From Butyribacter intestini (GTDB lineage: Bacteria > Bacillota > Clostridia > Lachnospirales > Lachnospiraceae): DNA of 64,000 nucleotides. The stretch spans positions 481,060-545,059 of the forward strand of contig LLKB01000005.1 in NCBI GenBank assembly GCA_001414325.1. Direction: 5' to 3'. The notes below the pieces were generated by a model. It worked only from the letters and a program-made list of their open reading frames with translations. It did not search any database and had not been told where the DNA came from. This document shows, in pieces, positions 54,996 through 64,000 of the stretch. The first letter of the stretch is position 1, and each line of letters begins with the position of its first letter. The position numbers and the translations under genes are program-made.

Positions 54996-55496
54996 TTAAT
55001 AACTACTTATTTTTTCTGATTCATCATCACTCTTATCAATATTTCTGATAACAGCATAATAACCATCTGAATCATTTATTTTTATATACACTCTGTCTCC
55101 AACCTTGTGCTTCATAAGACTTCTTCCTATCGGGGACTCAATGCTTACCATATTGTTTATCGCATCAGATCTTATAGTCGTTACTATCTTAAAACATTCT
55201 TCCATATCATCTTCTTCTATATAAATAGTAACAGAATCATTTAATCCGACCTGACTTTCATCAGAATCATCTTCAATAATCTTTGCAGTTTTTATCATCT
55301 TTTCAAGATACCTGATACGACTCTCATTTCTGTTTTTGAACTGCTTTGCCGCCTTGTATTCAAAATTCTCACTCAAGTCTCCCTGTGCTCTTGCCTCTTT
55401 AACATCCTCAAGTGCCTGTTTTCTGACAACAAGTTTTCTTTCTTCCACCTCCTTCTTCATTTTTTCAACATCTTTTCTGGTCAATCTGTCATACAC
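54996..55496 (-). CDS. greA: GreA/GreB-type transcription factor
   Basis: 166 residues. The N-terminal coiled coil ends in the tip ARAQGDLSENFEYKAAKQ, with the acidic residues that enter the RNA polymerase secondary channel and stimulate transcript cleavage. The C-terminal FKBP-like domain includes IESPIGRSLMKHKVGDRVYI. It is somewhat divergent in the middle and ends with an acidic tail, so a second paralogue may exist elsewhere. GGAG precedes the start. Confidence 0.88.
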   Translation of the reverse strand: MYDRLTRKDVEKMKKEVEERKLVVRKQALEDVKEARAQGDLSENFEYKAAKQFKNRNESRIRYLEKMIKTAKIIEDDSDESQVGLNDSVTIYIEEDDMEECFKIVTTIRSDAINNMVSIESPIGRSLMKHKVGDRVYIKINDSDGYYAVIRNIDKSDDESEKISSY

Positions 55497-55777
55497 GAAA
55501 ACATCTCCTTCAATCTTTTAATCATATACATATATTAACATTATTTTTTAGAAAAAACTATAGTATTTTATATATTGTTAAACTTTTTGGTAACAATTCA
55601 TTGCCGGACAACAATGCAAATCTCAAATGCATTTCACCACATAACAAAATCAATCAATCAAAATCTGTTTTATGTAACACACAAAAAAATCATGAATATA
55701 TTCTTATTAAAAGTAGAGTATTACAACTTTTTGCAATATATCTTCTTTAATTTTATTTATATACAGGAGGAAAATTT

Positions 55778-56632
55778 ATGGCACTCTTTTTTAATCAGGC
55801 TACCCTTTCACACAATGGAACATCAACAGTTTCAAACATCACTACCGGAGAAATCATCGAAGCCTTAACAGCAACAAAAACAGCCGTTGTACCGACTTAC
55901 AACGCCAACAGCACCATAACTTATGTCCTTAGTCTATTAAATTCAAGTCAGGCAGCAATATCAGGTCTTACAATCACTGATACACTTGGTTCTTACCCAT
56001 TTGGTGCCCTCACTTTAAAACCGCTTGACTATATTGAGGGTTCAGTCAAATACTATATAAACGGTGTATTACAGGCGGCTCCTGCTGCCACAACCATTCC
56101 TGAACTTGCTTTTTCAAATATAACTGTTCCCGCAGGCGGCAATACCACTATCATATATGATGCAAAAATAAACAATTTCGCTCCTTTGTCAACAGACTCT
56201 ACAATTACAAATACAGCATCAATATCAGGCAATGATATTGCAAATCCTGTTACGGCTGCTGAAACAATTTCTACTGAAAATGGAACAAACTTAAGTATAA
56301 ACAAATCCCTCTCACCTACAACAATTACAGAAAACGGTCAGATAACTTATACTTTTGTAATAGAAAACTTTGGCAATACTGCCGCTGCTGCTGAGGATCT
56401 GCTTAGTATCTCGGATGTATTTACACCGGCTCTCAACAATATTTCCGTGACTTACAACTCTGCACCATGGGCTGAAACAGGCAACTACACATATGATGCC
56501 ACTACAGGAAGTTTTGAAACTGTTGCCGGTAAAATAACAGTTCCCGCTGCCACATACACACAGGATCCTGCAACCGGAGCCTGGAGTATAGCACCGGGAA
56601 CAACAACCATCACTATTACAGGACGAATCTAA
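55778..56632 (+). CDS. DUF11-repeat protein, possible spore or surface structural protein
   Basis: 284 residues rich in Thr, Ala, Asn and Ile, with no Cys and no signal peptide. Two DUF11-type beta-sandwich repeats are visible: one around ITYVLSLLNSSQAAISGLTITDTLG and one around ITYTFVIENFGNTAAAAEDLL, each followed by a D-V/T-L strand pattern. Lack of a signal is usual for spore-coat or exosporium members of this group, but an extracellular role is only inferred. AGGAGG fixes ATG 55778. A 10-bp hairpin spans the stop codon. Confidence 0.7.
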   Translation: MALFFNQATLSHNGTSTVSNITTGEIIEALTATKTAVVPTYNANSTITYVLSLLNSSQAAISGLTITDTLGSYPFGALTLKPLDYIEGSVKYYINGVLQAAPAATTIPELAFSNITVPAGGNTTIIYDAKINNFAPLSTDSTITNTASISGNDIANPVTAAETISTENGTNLSINKSLSPTTITENGQITYTFVIENFGNTAAAAEDLLSISDVFTPALNNISVTYNSAPWAETGNYTYDATTGSFETVAGKITVPAATYTQDPATGAWSIAPGTTTITITGRI

Positions 56633-56643
56633 GGATTCGTCCT
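56620..56643 (+). repeat. Hairpin spanning the stop codon of the DUF11 gene
   Basis: AGGACGAATC and GATTCGTCCT are exact complements around TAAG, so the TAA stop lies in the loop. A third, similar arm (AACGATTCGTCC) follows within 16 bases and could pair instead. There is no T tract; it might protect the mRNA 3' end or be an unusual terminator. Confidence 0.6.
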
Positions 56644-56687
56644 AGAATCTAACGATTCGTCCCCAAATTTACTGTTTCATTCCGGAA

Positions 56688-58175
56688 CTAATTTTCCTGA
56701 ATATCGTCTATTGTTATCTTACTTTCGTGTGGTATTGGTTTCCACTCGACTTTCTTAAAGAGCGCTATGTATTTTACATAGCGTTCTATCACATCATAGA
56801 GAGGCCATGTAAGACAATATAATACTTTTTTCCAAAAACTTACTTTTTGGATTCGTTTTCTTTCTATTATAAATATGTATATTGCCATCCATATATTTGC
56901 AAGATACATCCCTATTCTGTAGAAAATTCTCATCCATATAACAAGCAAAACGCATATCGCATATGACTTCCATCCCGGTTCAAGATTTATGGTAACATTT
57001 CCCGTGAACTGTCTGACAAGCTTTGAAAGCCATGTACCGTTTCTGAATATATACATCTGTCCGCCTGCATTGTAAATGGTGAAAGGAAATAAAAATAAAT
57101 TCCAGAAAAGCCACTTAAATGCGGTAACTATCTGTTTTGGCAGAAGCTGTGCAAAAGTATCAAACGACATAAATCTGTGTCTTATGGTACGCCATAAAAA
57201 TCTGTACCATGTATCATCTTTTTCCCACTTTGTATTTTTGTCTATAAAAATATTTTTAAATAATCCCCAGCCACTTTCCCCAAATGCCTGAAGATGTCCC
57301 TTAGCCCATCTTAAACGCTGGCGCAAAGCAACTTTTAAGCTTGTAGGCTGCTCATCATAAAATATCGCATCGTTGTTATATGAAATCTCATAGCCATTTA
57401 CCACGCAGTCGGCTGTCAGTGATCTATCCTCTGTAAGTGATGTATATTTCCAGCCGTCCTTTACTATCTCATTTGCGAACAAAAATCCAGTACCCTGAAT
57501 ATTCGTAGCAAGATGAAGAAATGATCTTGTGCGGTGACGCTGTCTTATCGAACGGAGCCAATGAATTGCATAAAGTGATGCTATCCATCCCTCAGTAAGA
57601 TTTTTTGTACTTCTATATGATGTGATTATCTTCTCCCCTGCATCAAATGAATCGTTCATTCTTGATATGTAATCTCTTTTTAAAAGATTATCAGAGTCAA
57701 ATATAAAATACCCCTCAAATGACTGTATTCCATAATCTTTTTCAATCTGCTCAAAAAGATATTTAAGACCAAATCCCTTTGTCCTCTCATCAGGATTATT
57801 ATGCTCATAACAGATTGCACCAAGCTCTTGTGCTATCTTTGCCGTATTATCCGTACAGTTGTCAGCAACGACAAAAATCGTTAAGAGTTCCTGCGGATAA
57901 TCCTGCTTTTTTATGCTGTTTATAAGATTTCCTATAACAGGCTCCTCATTTCTAGCCGGAATAAGCACCGCATATTTGTGATTATTCTTAGCCGGTTTAA
58001 ACTTTCTTGTACAGAAAAGCCCTATTATCATATATGGAACATTATGTATGCTCAATATTTTCATAAACATCCCGATAGCCGTAAACAAAAACAGGCTGGG
58101 AGTATAAATATTGCCTAAAAAATGTCCTATATCGTCTATAATTCCAACACTTAACAACACATTTGTAATATTCAT
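56688..58175 (-). CDS. Membrane-bound family 2 glycosyltransferase
   Basis: 495 residues. One or two N-terminal membrane segments precede a processive-type GT2 domain (YAVLIPARNEEPVIGNLINSI, VADNCTDNTAK, the DXD motif in YFIFDSDNLL, SLTEDRSLTADCV with the catalytic Asp, and the QRLRWAKG motif equivalent to QxxRW), followed by C-terminal transmembrane helices. It resembles synthases of extracellular polysaccharides. The LTA-synthase-like gene ends 35 bases upstream, so the pair probably builds a wall or membrane polymer. The ATG at 58175 has GGAGAGA upstream. Confidence 0.88.
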   Translation of the reverse strand: MNITNVLLSVGIIDDIGHFLGNIYTPSLFLFTAIGMFMKILSIHNVPYMIIGLFCTRKFKPAKNNHKYAVLIPARNEEPVIGNLINSIKKQDYPQELLTIFVVADNCTDNTAKIAQELGAICYEHNNPDERTKGFGLKYLFEQIEKDYGIQSFEGYFIFDSDNLLKRDYISRMNDSFDAGEKIITSYRSTKNLTEGWIASLYAIHWLRSIRQRHRTRSFLHLATNIQGTGFLFANEIVKDGWKYTSLTEDRSLTADCVVNGYEISYNNDAIFYDEQPTSLKVALRQRLRWAKGHLQAFGESGWGLFKNIFIDKNTKWEKDDTWYRFLWRTIRHRFMSFDTFAQLLPKQIVTAFKWLFWNLFLFPFTIYNAGGQMYIFRNGTWLSKLVRQFTGNVTINLEPGWKSYAICVLLVIWMRIFYRIGMYLANIWMAIYIFIIERKRIQKVSFWKKVLYCLTWPLYDVIERYVKYIALFKKVEWKPIPHESKITIDDIQEN

Positions 58176-58210
58176 TATTCTCTCCACTCCATAATACTTT
58201 TGTATCTTTT

Positions 58211-60142
58211 TTATTTATAATCTTTCAAAAAGTCATATTTTAATGTAAGATCATTCTTCTTAATAAGTTCACTCACAATACTGCTCTTTTTCTCAATCTG
58301 AGTTTTAGATATTCCTACACCATTAGTCACCTTGCCATCAGCTACATACGCATTTCCATCATACCAGCTTGAATCTGCGAAAAAAGCCAACGAACTATAG
58401 TCATTTGAAAGAATATCCTTACCTATATAATAGTTACTATTGTAATCAATACCAAAAAGATTTAGTACAGTAGGCAAAATATTCATCTGCATATTTGTCC
58501 TGTCAATCTTTTCTGCTTTCATGTCACTGCTCCATATAAAAAATGGTGTACGATTTATAAGATTATTATCAGTTTCTTTGTATTTATCAAGCACAGACTT
58601 GTCATTTATGGTATAAAGATAATGATCTGCATAAGCCACTATAACTGTATTATCATATAGATTATTATCCTTTAAAGCCTGCATCAGAAGTCCAACCATA
58701 TAATCAGTTTCACCAACCATAAGATCTGCCACCTGCTCCTCAGAAAGTTTTGGAATTTTTCCTTTTCCATACTTCATCTCAGCTACAAGCTTTCCAACTT
58801 CCTTTTCAGTCGTAAATGGCGTATGTGGCGTATAGGATATAATATAGTCAACAAATCTTTCACTGCCTTTAAACATTTTATTATAGAAAGTTTTATTCTC
58901 AATAAGCTTTCTATCAAGCTCATAACTAAGGTCATTTTTATCTTTACTGTCAAGTATATCCTTAAGACCATAATAATTGTCATAACCCCAGCTCTTATAG
59001 TTTATTCCTCTGGAATAAAACTCACTGCTGTTCATATGAAAAGCATTGACTGCATATCCCTCTTTTTTAAACAGTTTCGCCATGGTATTATTGAATGTAT
59101 TCTTATTAAATGTATATACATTTTCATTATATGAAATAGGTGTCGTAAAACCTGTATTCACAGCAAACTCTGAATTAAAAGTCGAACCACCTCCGGTATA
59201 AATAGAATAGTGATCCGTAAAATCAATGGACTCATTCTTGAGTTTATATAGATTTGGTGTGTTCTTCTTTGTCAGAAGCCATTCATCCATACCCTCCAGC
59301 TGCAAAAAAATCACATTCTTTCCTTTTAGCATACCGGTATATTTATTTGGCTTTTTCTCATCTTTCGCCTCATATATGTTTTTAAGGAATTTTCTGTCAC
59401 TGTCACTTATCTTTTCCTTTGGCTTTAAAAAAGTTATATATAAATTTCTTAAAGTATATTCATAAAGTCCGGCAACTTTCATACTCTTATTTGTATCACT
59501 AAATTCATTATAAACATTTCTTGCTTTTTTAAAGCTGTTCCACTTAAGATTTTTGTTTCCGCTTCCCATTGTAACCGGGATAATCAGATGCAGACATATA
59601 AATATTACAACTGCAGCTAAAAGTTTTTTCCACTGAAAACACTCACCTTTTTTCATGTTTTTTACCGCCACAATCGCAAGTACAAATATAAAAATTGCAA
59701 GAATATATACATAAACCGGTGTATTTTTTATAGTATCAGCTATATAAGAACTTCCCTCACTTGCCAGCTCCAGCAGAGAAAAATTAAAATAAAAGTTCGT
59801 GAGAGAATAATATACAGCATTAGTCAGAAACATCACAAAACTTATAATAAACATAAGGAAGTAAAAAATCTTTCCTATAACCCCCTTAAGATATTTTGCT
59901 AATGCAATAAACAGCCCTGTCCATATTATTGTAAAAAGATTTGGCTGAATATAATATGCCGGATAAAAATCTATTTTGTATCCCATGATACGGATACTTA
60001 AATCCATGATAAAAAAAGGCAGAAACATCAGAATCTCAATTTTGTGTGATGCAATAAATCTCAAAAAACTGCTGCCTTTAGAACTGCTTCCCAAACCCGA
60101 AAAACTAAGTCCGTGTTTTCTTTTAAATCCATATAAACTCAT
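58211..60142 (-). CDS. LTA synthase family sulfatase-fold enzyme
   Basis: 643 residues: five transmembrane helices in the first 190, then an extracellular alkaline-phosphatase/sulfatase domain. Recognised are NVIFLQLEGMDEWLL with the metal-binding Glu, the nucleophile Thr in YTGGGSTFNSEFAVNTGF, YTPHTPFTTEKEVG and VIVAYADHYLYTIND with Asp-His ligands. It would transfer glycerol-phosphate from phosphatidylglycerol to a growing teichoic-acid-like chain or a glycan. Own promoter at 60275-60303; the leader contains a 61-bp element shared with the fucosidase gene. Confidence 0.9.
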   Translation of the reverse strand: MSLYGFKRKHGLSFSGLGSSSKGSSFLRFIASHKIEILMFLPFFIMDLSIRIMGYKIDFYPAYYIQPNLFTIIWTGLFIALAKYLKGVIGKIFYFLMFIISFVMFLTNAVYYSLTNFYFNFSLLELASEGSSYIADTIKNTPVYVYILAIFIFVLAIVAVKNMKKGECFQWKKLLAAVVIFICLHLIIPVTMGSGNKNLKWNSFKKARNVYNEFSDTNKSMKVAGLYEYTLRNLYITFLKPKEKISDSDRKFLKNIYEAKDEKKPNKYTGMLKGKNVIFLQLEGMDEWLLTKKNTPNLYKLKNESIDFTDHYSIYTGGGSTFNSEFAVNTGFTTPISYNENVYTFNKNTFNNTMAKLFKKEGYAVNAFHMNSSEFYSRGINYKSWGYDNYYGLKDILDSKDKNDLSYELDRKLIENKTFYNKMFKGSERFVDYIISYTPHTPFTTEKEVGKLVAEMKYGKGKIPKLSEEQVADLMVGETDYMVGLLMQALKDNNLYDNTVIVAYADHYLYTINDKSVLDKYKETDNNLINRTPFFIWSSDMKAEKIDRTNMQMNILPTVLNLFGIDYNSNYYIGKDILSNDYSSLAFFADSSWYDGNAYVADGKVTNGVGISKTQIEKKSSIVSELIKKNDLTLKYDFLKDYK

Positions 60143-60153
60143 AATGCTCCCCG

Positions 60154-60214
60154 TTTCTGCACTTATCTTTTGTGCATATTAGAATTTGTTTCAAGTGTAC
60201 ACCGACACAAATCC
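60154..60214 (-). promoter_or_regulatory. Shared 61-bp leader element, copy upstream of the LTA-synthase-like gene
   Basis: Starts 12 bases upstream of the ATG at 60142 and matches 22924-22984. Identical blocks are TTTCTGCAC, TTTTGTGC, TCAAGTGT and GACAC, at nearly the same spacing. In this copy GCAC..GTGC again forms a hairpin just before the ribosome site. Confidence 0.55.
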
Positions 60215-60274
60215 TGAGTGTAAAAAAATTTCCACACTCATATCTTAAAAAGTAAATTTTTTCAAACAGATTTT

Positions 60275-60303
60275 AATATAACACATTACAAGCATTATTT
60301 CAA
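60275..60303 (-). promoter_or_regulatory. Promoter of the LTA-synthase-like gene
   Basis: Minus strand TTGAAA (60303-60298), 17-base spacer, TATATT (60280-60275). It gives a leader of about 125 bases that includes a GAGTGT..ACACTC hairpin (60215-60238) and the shared 61-bp element. Confidence 0.6.
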
Positions 60304-60352
60304 TCTTAATTGTTTTATCGTTTTTTTGCAAAGCAGTTCTTTTTTATTTTAA

Positions 60353-62134
60353 TTATTTAATGTAATTGCTACTATTTAATTGATAATAAAGACCTCTTTT
60401 TTCCATAAGTTCTCTATGATTTCCTTCCTCGGCAATTCCCTTGTCAGCTATATAAAGTATCCTGTCCGCATTTCTTATCGTCGAAAGCCTATGTGCCACT
60501 ATGAATGCTGTTTTTTCTGACAGTATAACATCAAGTGCTTTCTGTATCATATTTTCAGTTTCCGTATCTATCGAACTTGTCGCTTCGTCAAGTATTATCA
60601 CTGACGGATTTTTAAGTATTATCCTCGCAAAGCTGATAAGCTGTTTTTCTCCTGCTGAAAGTCCCTCCCCTCTCTCTTCGAGTTCCTCGTCATATCCATG
60701 TGGCAGTCTCCCGATAAATTCATCGGCATAAATATATTTTGCGGCTGCTATGCACTCCTCGTCCGTCGCATCAAGTCTGCCGTATCTTATATTCTCCATA
60801 ACAGTCCCTTTAAATATGAAAGGATCCTGCATAAGCACTCCTACTTCCTCTCTAAGTGACTCCAATGTTACTTTTCTTACATCATTTCCATCTATTTTTA
60901 CTGAACCTCCGGTCACATCATAAAATCTTGTTATAAGATTTATAATTGTAGTCTTTCCTGCACCCGTCGGTCCTACAAGTGCTATCGTCTCTCCGGGCTT
61001 TACATGGAGGTTCATATTCTCAAGAATATTTATATCATCCTCATATGAAAAAGTCATATTGTCAAAATCAACCTGACCTTTTACATTATCAAGCGATACA
61101 TCGCCCTCCTCATCTTTTATCTGCACTTCATAATCAATCGTATCAAACACCTGCTCAAGATTTGAGCTTACCTGTGCCATCTGCTGAATTATTATCGCTA
61201 TCTGTGTGAGTGGTCCGCTGAAAAGTCCCATATAGCTTATAAACGCAACAACCGTACCTGCATCTACCTGGCTGCTTCCATTTAATATAAGATAAAGTGC
61301 AACTCCGTAAAGACAAAGTGTCCCGATATTCCAGAATATTTCAACAATCGGCGTATTTAAGTTATTTAATTTGACAATTCCCCACCATACATTGACACTC
61401 TGATTATGCAAATCCTCATAAATCGACTTATTTTTCTCAACTCTGTTATAATTCTTTACTATCTTTTCGCCCATGATAGTCTCGATAAGAAAAGCTGAAC
61501 GGTTTGAAAGCTTCGCCCTGTGCCATGCAAATCTCCTTCTTATCTTATATCTCAACAAGAACACAAGAGCCATCATAGGAACTACCGTACACACGACAAT
61601 AATCGTAAGCTCCGGACTGAGTGAGAGCATAAATATCGTAACAATGACAATCTTTACAAGATAGACAAGAAACATCACGACATAATTCGTAAAGAAATTT
61701 GCAAGGTCATTTATATAATCAGTGACACGCACAACAATCTTTCCGTCAGGTCTGTTGTCAAAATACTCAAAAGGAAGTTCCTGCAATTTATAAAAAATAT
61801 CCTTTCTCATATCCGCAATAACACTGTGCCCCATCTGTCCCATCATACGCTGCTGTGCATAAGTAAGCCCTATATCCGTCGCAGCCAGAAAAACAAGACC
61901 ACACACAACATAAAAAAGCTTAGCCATACTTTTTTCAACAACAACATCATTTATAACATATCTAAGCAGCATCGGCGGCAGCAATGCAGTACACGCTGAA
62001 ACAAGCATAAGCACACAAACAATGATAAATATATGCTTATACGGCATTATATATTTTAAAATCCTGCCAAACTGCTTAATATCAATTTTTTTATGAACAA
62101 CCTCATCCTCAAAATATGTATTCCTCTTAGCCAT
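60353..62134 (-). CDS. ABC exporter half-transporter (heterodimer partner 2)
   Basis: 593 residues: six-helix exporter domain (1-330) fused to an ATPase with Walker A GPTGAGKTTI, signature LSAGEKQLISFAR, Walker B IILDEATSSID with the catalytic Glu, and VAHRLSTI. The signature departs from LSGGQ. Together with the upstream gene, whose Walker B is altered, this fits a heterodimeric exporter with one degenerate ATP site, as in BmrCD (family knowledge). GGAGG precedes the start. Substrates could be drugs, lipids or peptides. Confidence 0.92.
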   Translation of the reverse strand: MAKRNTYFEDEVVHKKIDIKQFGRILKYIMPYKHIFIIVCVLMLVSACTALLPPMLLRYVINDVVVEKSMAKLFYVVCGLVFLAATDIGLTYAQQRMMGQMGHSVIADMRKDIFYKLQELPFEYFDNRPDGKIVVRVTDYINDLANFFTNYVVMFLVYLVKIVIVTIFMLSLSPELTIIVVCTVVPMMALVFLLRYKIRRRFAWHRAKLSNRSAFLIETIMGEKIVKNYNRVEKNKSIYEDLHNQSVNVWWGIVKLNNLNTPIVEIFWNIGTLCLYGVALYLILNGSSQVDAGTVVAFISYMGLFSGPLTQIAIIIQQMAQVSSNLEQVFDTIDYEVQIKDEEGDVSLDNVKGQVDFDNMTFSYEDDINILENMNLHVKPGETIALVGPTGAGKTTIINLITRFYDVTGGSVKIDGNDVRKVTLESLREEVGVLMQDPFIFKGTVMENIRYGRLDATDEECIAAAKYIYADEFIGRLPHGYDEELEERGEGLSAGEKQLISFARIILKNPSVIILDEATSSIDTETENMIQKALDVILSEKTAFIVAHRLSTIRNADRILYIADKGIAEEGNHRELMEKRGLYYQLNSSNYIK

Positions 62135-62182
62135 TAAATTCCTCCGTTATAATCAAATCCCAACTAATTTCTCAAAAATATT

Positions 62183-62230
62183 TGCGAAACTTTCAATATA
62201 CTAACTTCTTAGCAAATCATAAGTTTCGCA
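62183..62230. repeat. Inverted repeat between the two ABC exporter genes
   Basis: TGCGAAACTT (62183-62192) and AAGTTTCGCA (62221-62230) are exact complements with a 28-base loop. The left arm and its flank (ATTTGCGAAACTTTCA) resemble the ends of the 213-bp palindrome at 34422-34634 (ATTTGCGAAACTGTCA), suggesting a small relative of that element. Confidence 0.65.
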
Positions 62231-62236
62231 TATCAT

Positions 62237-64000
62237 TTATGCCACCGTCTGCTTTGCCATCTGCGTCTTATACACACCAGCAAAATGTCCGTCAAGCTCC
62301 ATCAGTTCATCAAAGGTGCCCCTCTCAACAATTTTTCCATTGCTGAGATAAATTATCTCGTCACAATCGACAACGGATGACATTTTGTGTGCCGCTATAA
62401 GAATAGTTCTTTCCTTATAATATGTCCTCAAATTTTCAAGAAGTTTTCTTTCTGTCTCTGCATCAAGTGCACTTGTTGAATCATCAAATACAAATACCGG
62501 TGCATCCTTTAGCATTGCCCTGGCAATAGAAACCCTCTGTTTCTGACCTCCTGAAAGACCAAATCCTTTTTCACCTACTATCGTCTGATAGCCGTCAGAA
62601 AGTTCATTTATAAAATCATCTGCCATTGCTCTTTTTGCACATTCCCTCACCCTGCTCTCATCAACATCAGGGTTTGCAAATGCAATATTACTGTCAATGG
62701 TATTTGAAAATAAGAATGCATCCTGAAAAACATATGAGATTTTTTCCCTAAGCTCCGCTGTTTTATACTCCTTGACATTTGTTCCGTTCATTTTTATCTG
62801 ACCGTCATTTACATCATTTATCCTTACTATTGATTTTAATAAAATACTCTTTCCGCTTCCCGTTGCTCCGACAATACCGACCTTTTTGCCATAAGGAATC
62901 GAAAGATTTATATTGTCAAGAACCTTTTTCCCGCCAAGTTCCAATGTAACATTTTCAAACTCTATATCAGGCTTATCTATATCTTTTGCAGTTTTTTTGC
63001 CATCCTTAATCTTTGTCTTACAATCCATAAACCTCATTATCTTATCCCCTGCAACAATCTGCTGCTGCATCTGAAAGAGAAGATTGTTTATCTGTGATAC
63101 ATGATCCATTATTTTCATGACATAACCTGACGCTGCAACCAAAAATCCTACAAGCATCTCACCCTTTATAACAAGCAATGCACATAATGCGATAGTTCCA
63201 ATATAAGCAACCTGTTTTATCGAACTAAATATAACCTCAAAACCTGCCGAAAGTTTAACCTGATTTATATATGACTGTTTCATGTTCATATTTGATTTAT
63301 CAAACTTCTCTTTTTCCCTTCCCTCATTTGTAAATGACCTTACAAGACGGACAGCCTCTATATTTTCCTGAACTGTAAGATTCATATTACTGTTGCTGGT
63401 TCTTATGGCTCTGTAATTTTTCTGAGCCTTTTTCCTAAATTTCAAAAGTGCCACAACAAAAAATGGTGCAAGTATAACCGGAATTATAAGCAGTGTGATA
63501 TTTATCGATGTAAGCAATATTATACACGCACCAAACACAAACATACTGTCAAACATTCCCGGAATAATTCTTCCAAACAGGTCTTTCATCATAATCGTGT
63601 CAGTATGAAGCGTAGTTAAAAGTTCACCCGTGTTGTACTCAGATACAGTCTGGCTGTCAAGTTCCATCAGCTTATCAAAAGTTACAATTCGTAAATCCGT
63701 CTCAAACTTCAACGCATACTTTTCAAACATTGTGTTTTTGATATATATAAAAACAAGTCTGAAAACAAGAAGTCCGACAAACACCATCGCAATATTAAAA
63801 AACAATTCAAAACTGTGCCTTTTTCCGTAATCTCCATCAATCAAAAATGCAAAAACTCCACTCGCCTTATTGTCGTTATCCATAATAACAAAATCAACAA
63901 AAAGCTCCGACACAAACGGAATCAGCAAATCCGCAATAATTGCAAGAAAACTCACAAATTGCAGGACAACCGCCGCCACTATGTACTTTTTCCAGTATTT
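62237..64000 (-). CDS. ABC exporter half-transporter (heterodimer partner 1), 5' end outside window
   Basis: At least 587 residues; the reading frame is open to the window edge (codons read KYWKKYIV before AAVVLQF), so the true start lies beyond 64000. There is a six-helix membrane domain, then Walker A GATGSGKSI, signature LSGGQKQRVSIARAML and Walker B VFVFDDSTSALD, where Asp replaces the catalytic Glu. That marks the degenerate site of a heterodimer whose partner follows 102 bases downstream. Confidence 0.92.
   Translation of the reverse strand, partial: KYWKKYIVAAVVLQFVSFLAIIADLLIPFVSELFVDFVIMDNDNKASGVFAFLIDGDYGKRHSFELFFNIAMVFVGLLVFRLVFIYIKNTMFEKYALKFETDLRIVTFDKLMELDSQTVSEYNTGELLTTLHTDTIMMKDLFGRIIPGMFDSMFVFGACIILLTSINITLLIIPVILAPFFVVALLKFRKKAQKNYRAIRTSNSNMNLTVQENIEAVRLVRSFTNEGREKEKFDKSNMNMKQSYINQVKLSAGFEVIFSSIKQVAYIGTIALCALLVIKGEMLVGFLVAASGYVMKIMDHVSQINNLLFQMQQQIVAGDKIMRFMDCKTKIKDGKKTAKDIDKPDIEFENVTLELGGKKVLDNINLSIPYGKKVGIVGATGSGKSILLKSIVRINDVNDGQIKMNGTNVKEYKTAELREKISYVFQDAFLFSNTIDSNIAFANPDVDESRVRECAKRAMADDFINELSDGYQTIVGEKGFGLSGGQKQRVSIARAMLKDAPVFVFDDSTSALDAETERKLLENLRTYYKERTILIAAHKMSSVVDCDEIIYLSNGKIVERGTFDELMELDGHFAGVYKTQMAKQTVA

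Overview
This 64 kb window is chromosomal DNA of a low-GC, anaerobic, gut-type Firmicute, most likely a member of the Lachnospiraceae (Clostridia). The signs are AT-rich intergenic DNA, strong AGGAGG ribosome sites, split transketolase, a yrzL-ruvX-yrzB-trmR-U32 housekeeping cluster, RNase J, a MocR-type PdxR next to pdxST, and alpha-xylosidase and fucosidase genes of the plant/mucin-glycan type. Genus cannot be fixed from sequence alone. Nearly all genes lie on the minus strand. No rRNA, tRNA, prophage, CRISPR array or complete transposase gene was recognised.

Layout. 0-7 kb: ilvN, a secreted transglutaminase-like protein, a DUF815 ATPase, argS and aroA (aroA-argS tightly coupled). 7-10 kb: vitamin B6 synthesis (pdxR divergent from pdxS-pdxT). 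10-13.4 kb: thiW-thiM thiazole uptake/salvage followed by a glycosyltransferase. 13.6-16.3 kb: transaldolase and the two halves of transketolase, one operon with a clear sigma-A promoter. 16.4-21.3 kb: an arylsulfotransferase-like secreted protein that lacks the family's histidines, a thioesterase, an ABC-F ATPase and a cold-shock protein. 21.4-30.6 kb: alpha-L-fucosidase and then the tRNA/RNA-metabolism cluster (U32 protein, trmR, short MltG-like protein, YlbF-like protein, RNase J, DUF1292, ruvX, ireB, mtaB), interrupted by a six-copy hairpin repeat array. 30.8-38.8 kb: an HPr-like protein without the phosphorylatable His, rsmE-cysteine desulfurase-thiI for tRNA thiolation, a FliD-C-like protein, a YgiQ radical SAM protein and a HAD phosphatase. 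39-46.8 kb: signalling (REC-Hpt, GGDEF), galM, alpha-xylosidase, and a zinc-binding lipoprotein fused in frame behind a truncated YhcG/DUF1016 fragment. 47-64 kb: cysS, an unknown 185-residue protein, an ABC/FtsX exporter, a chemoreceptor, a GreA-like factor, a DUF11 protein, a membrane glycosyltransferase, an LTA-synthase-like enzyme and a heterodimeric ABC exporter cut by the window end.

The most unusual content is non-coding. (1) A 184-bp MITE-like element with 14-bp terminal inverted repeats and imperfect 7-bp flanking repeats occurs twice complete (48.6 and 53.0 kb) and as three fragments (8.46, 37.7, 48.5 kb). One end forms a long hairpin whose two arms changed together between copies, and one fragment lies at the pdxS promoter. 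(2) A 61-bp leader element is shared by the fucosidase and LTA-synthase-like genes. (3) Six 57/58-bp tandem units, each with a perfect hairpin, separate ireB and ruvX. (4) A 213-bp imperfect palindrome at 34.4 kb, with a small relative between the two ABC exporter genes, shares its end motif with the hairpin array. Similarity and pairing were judged by eye; no database search was possible.
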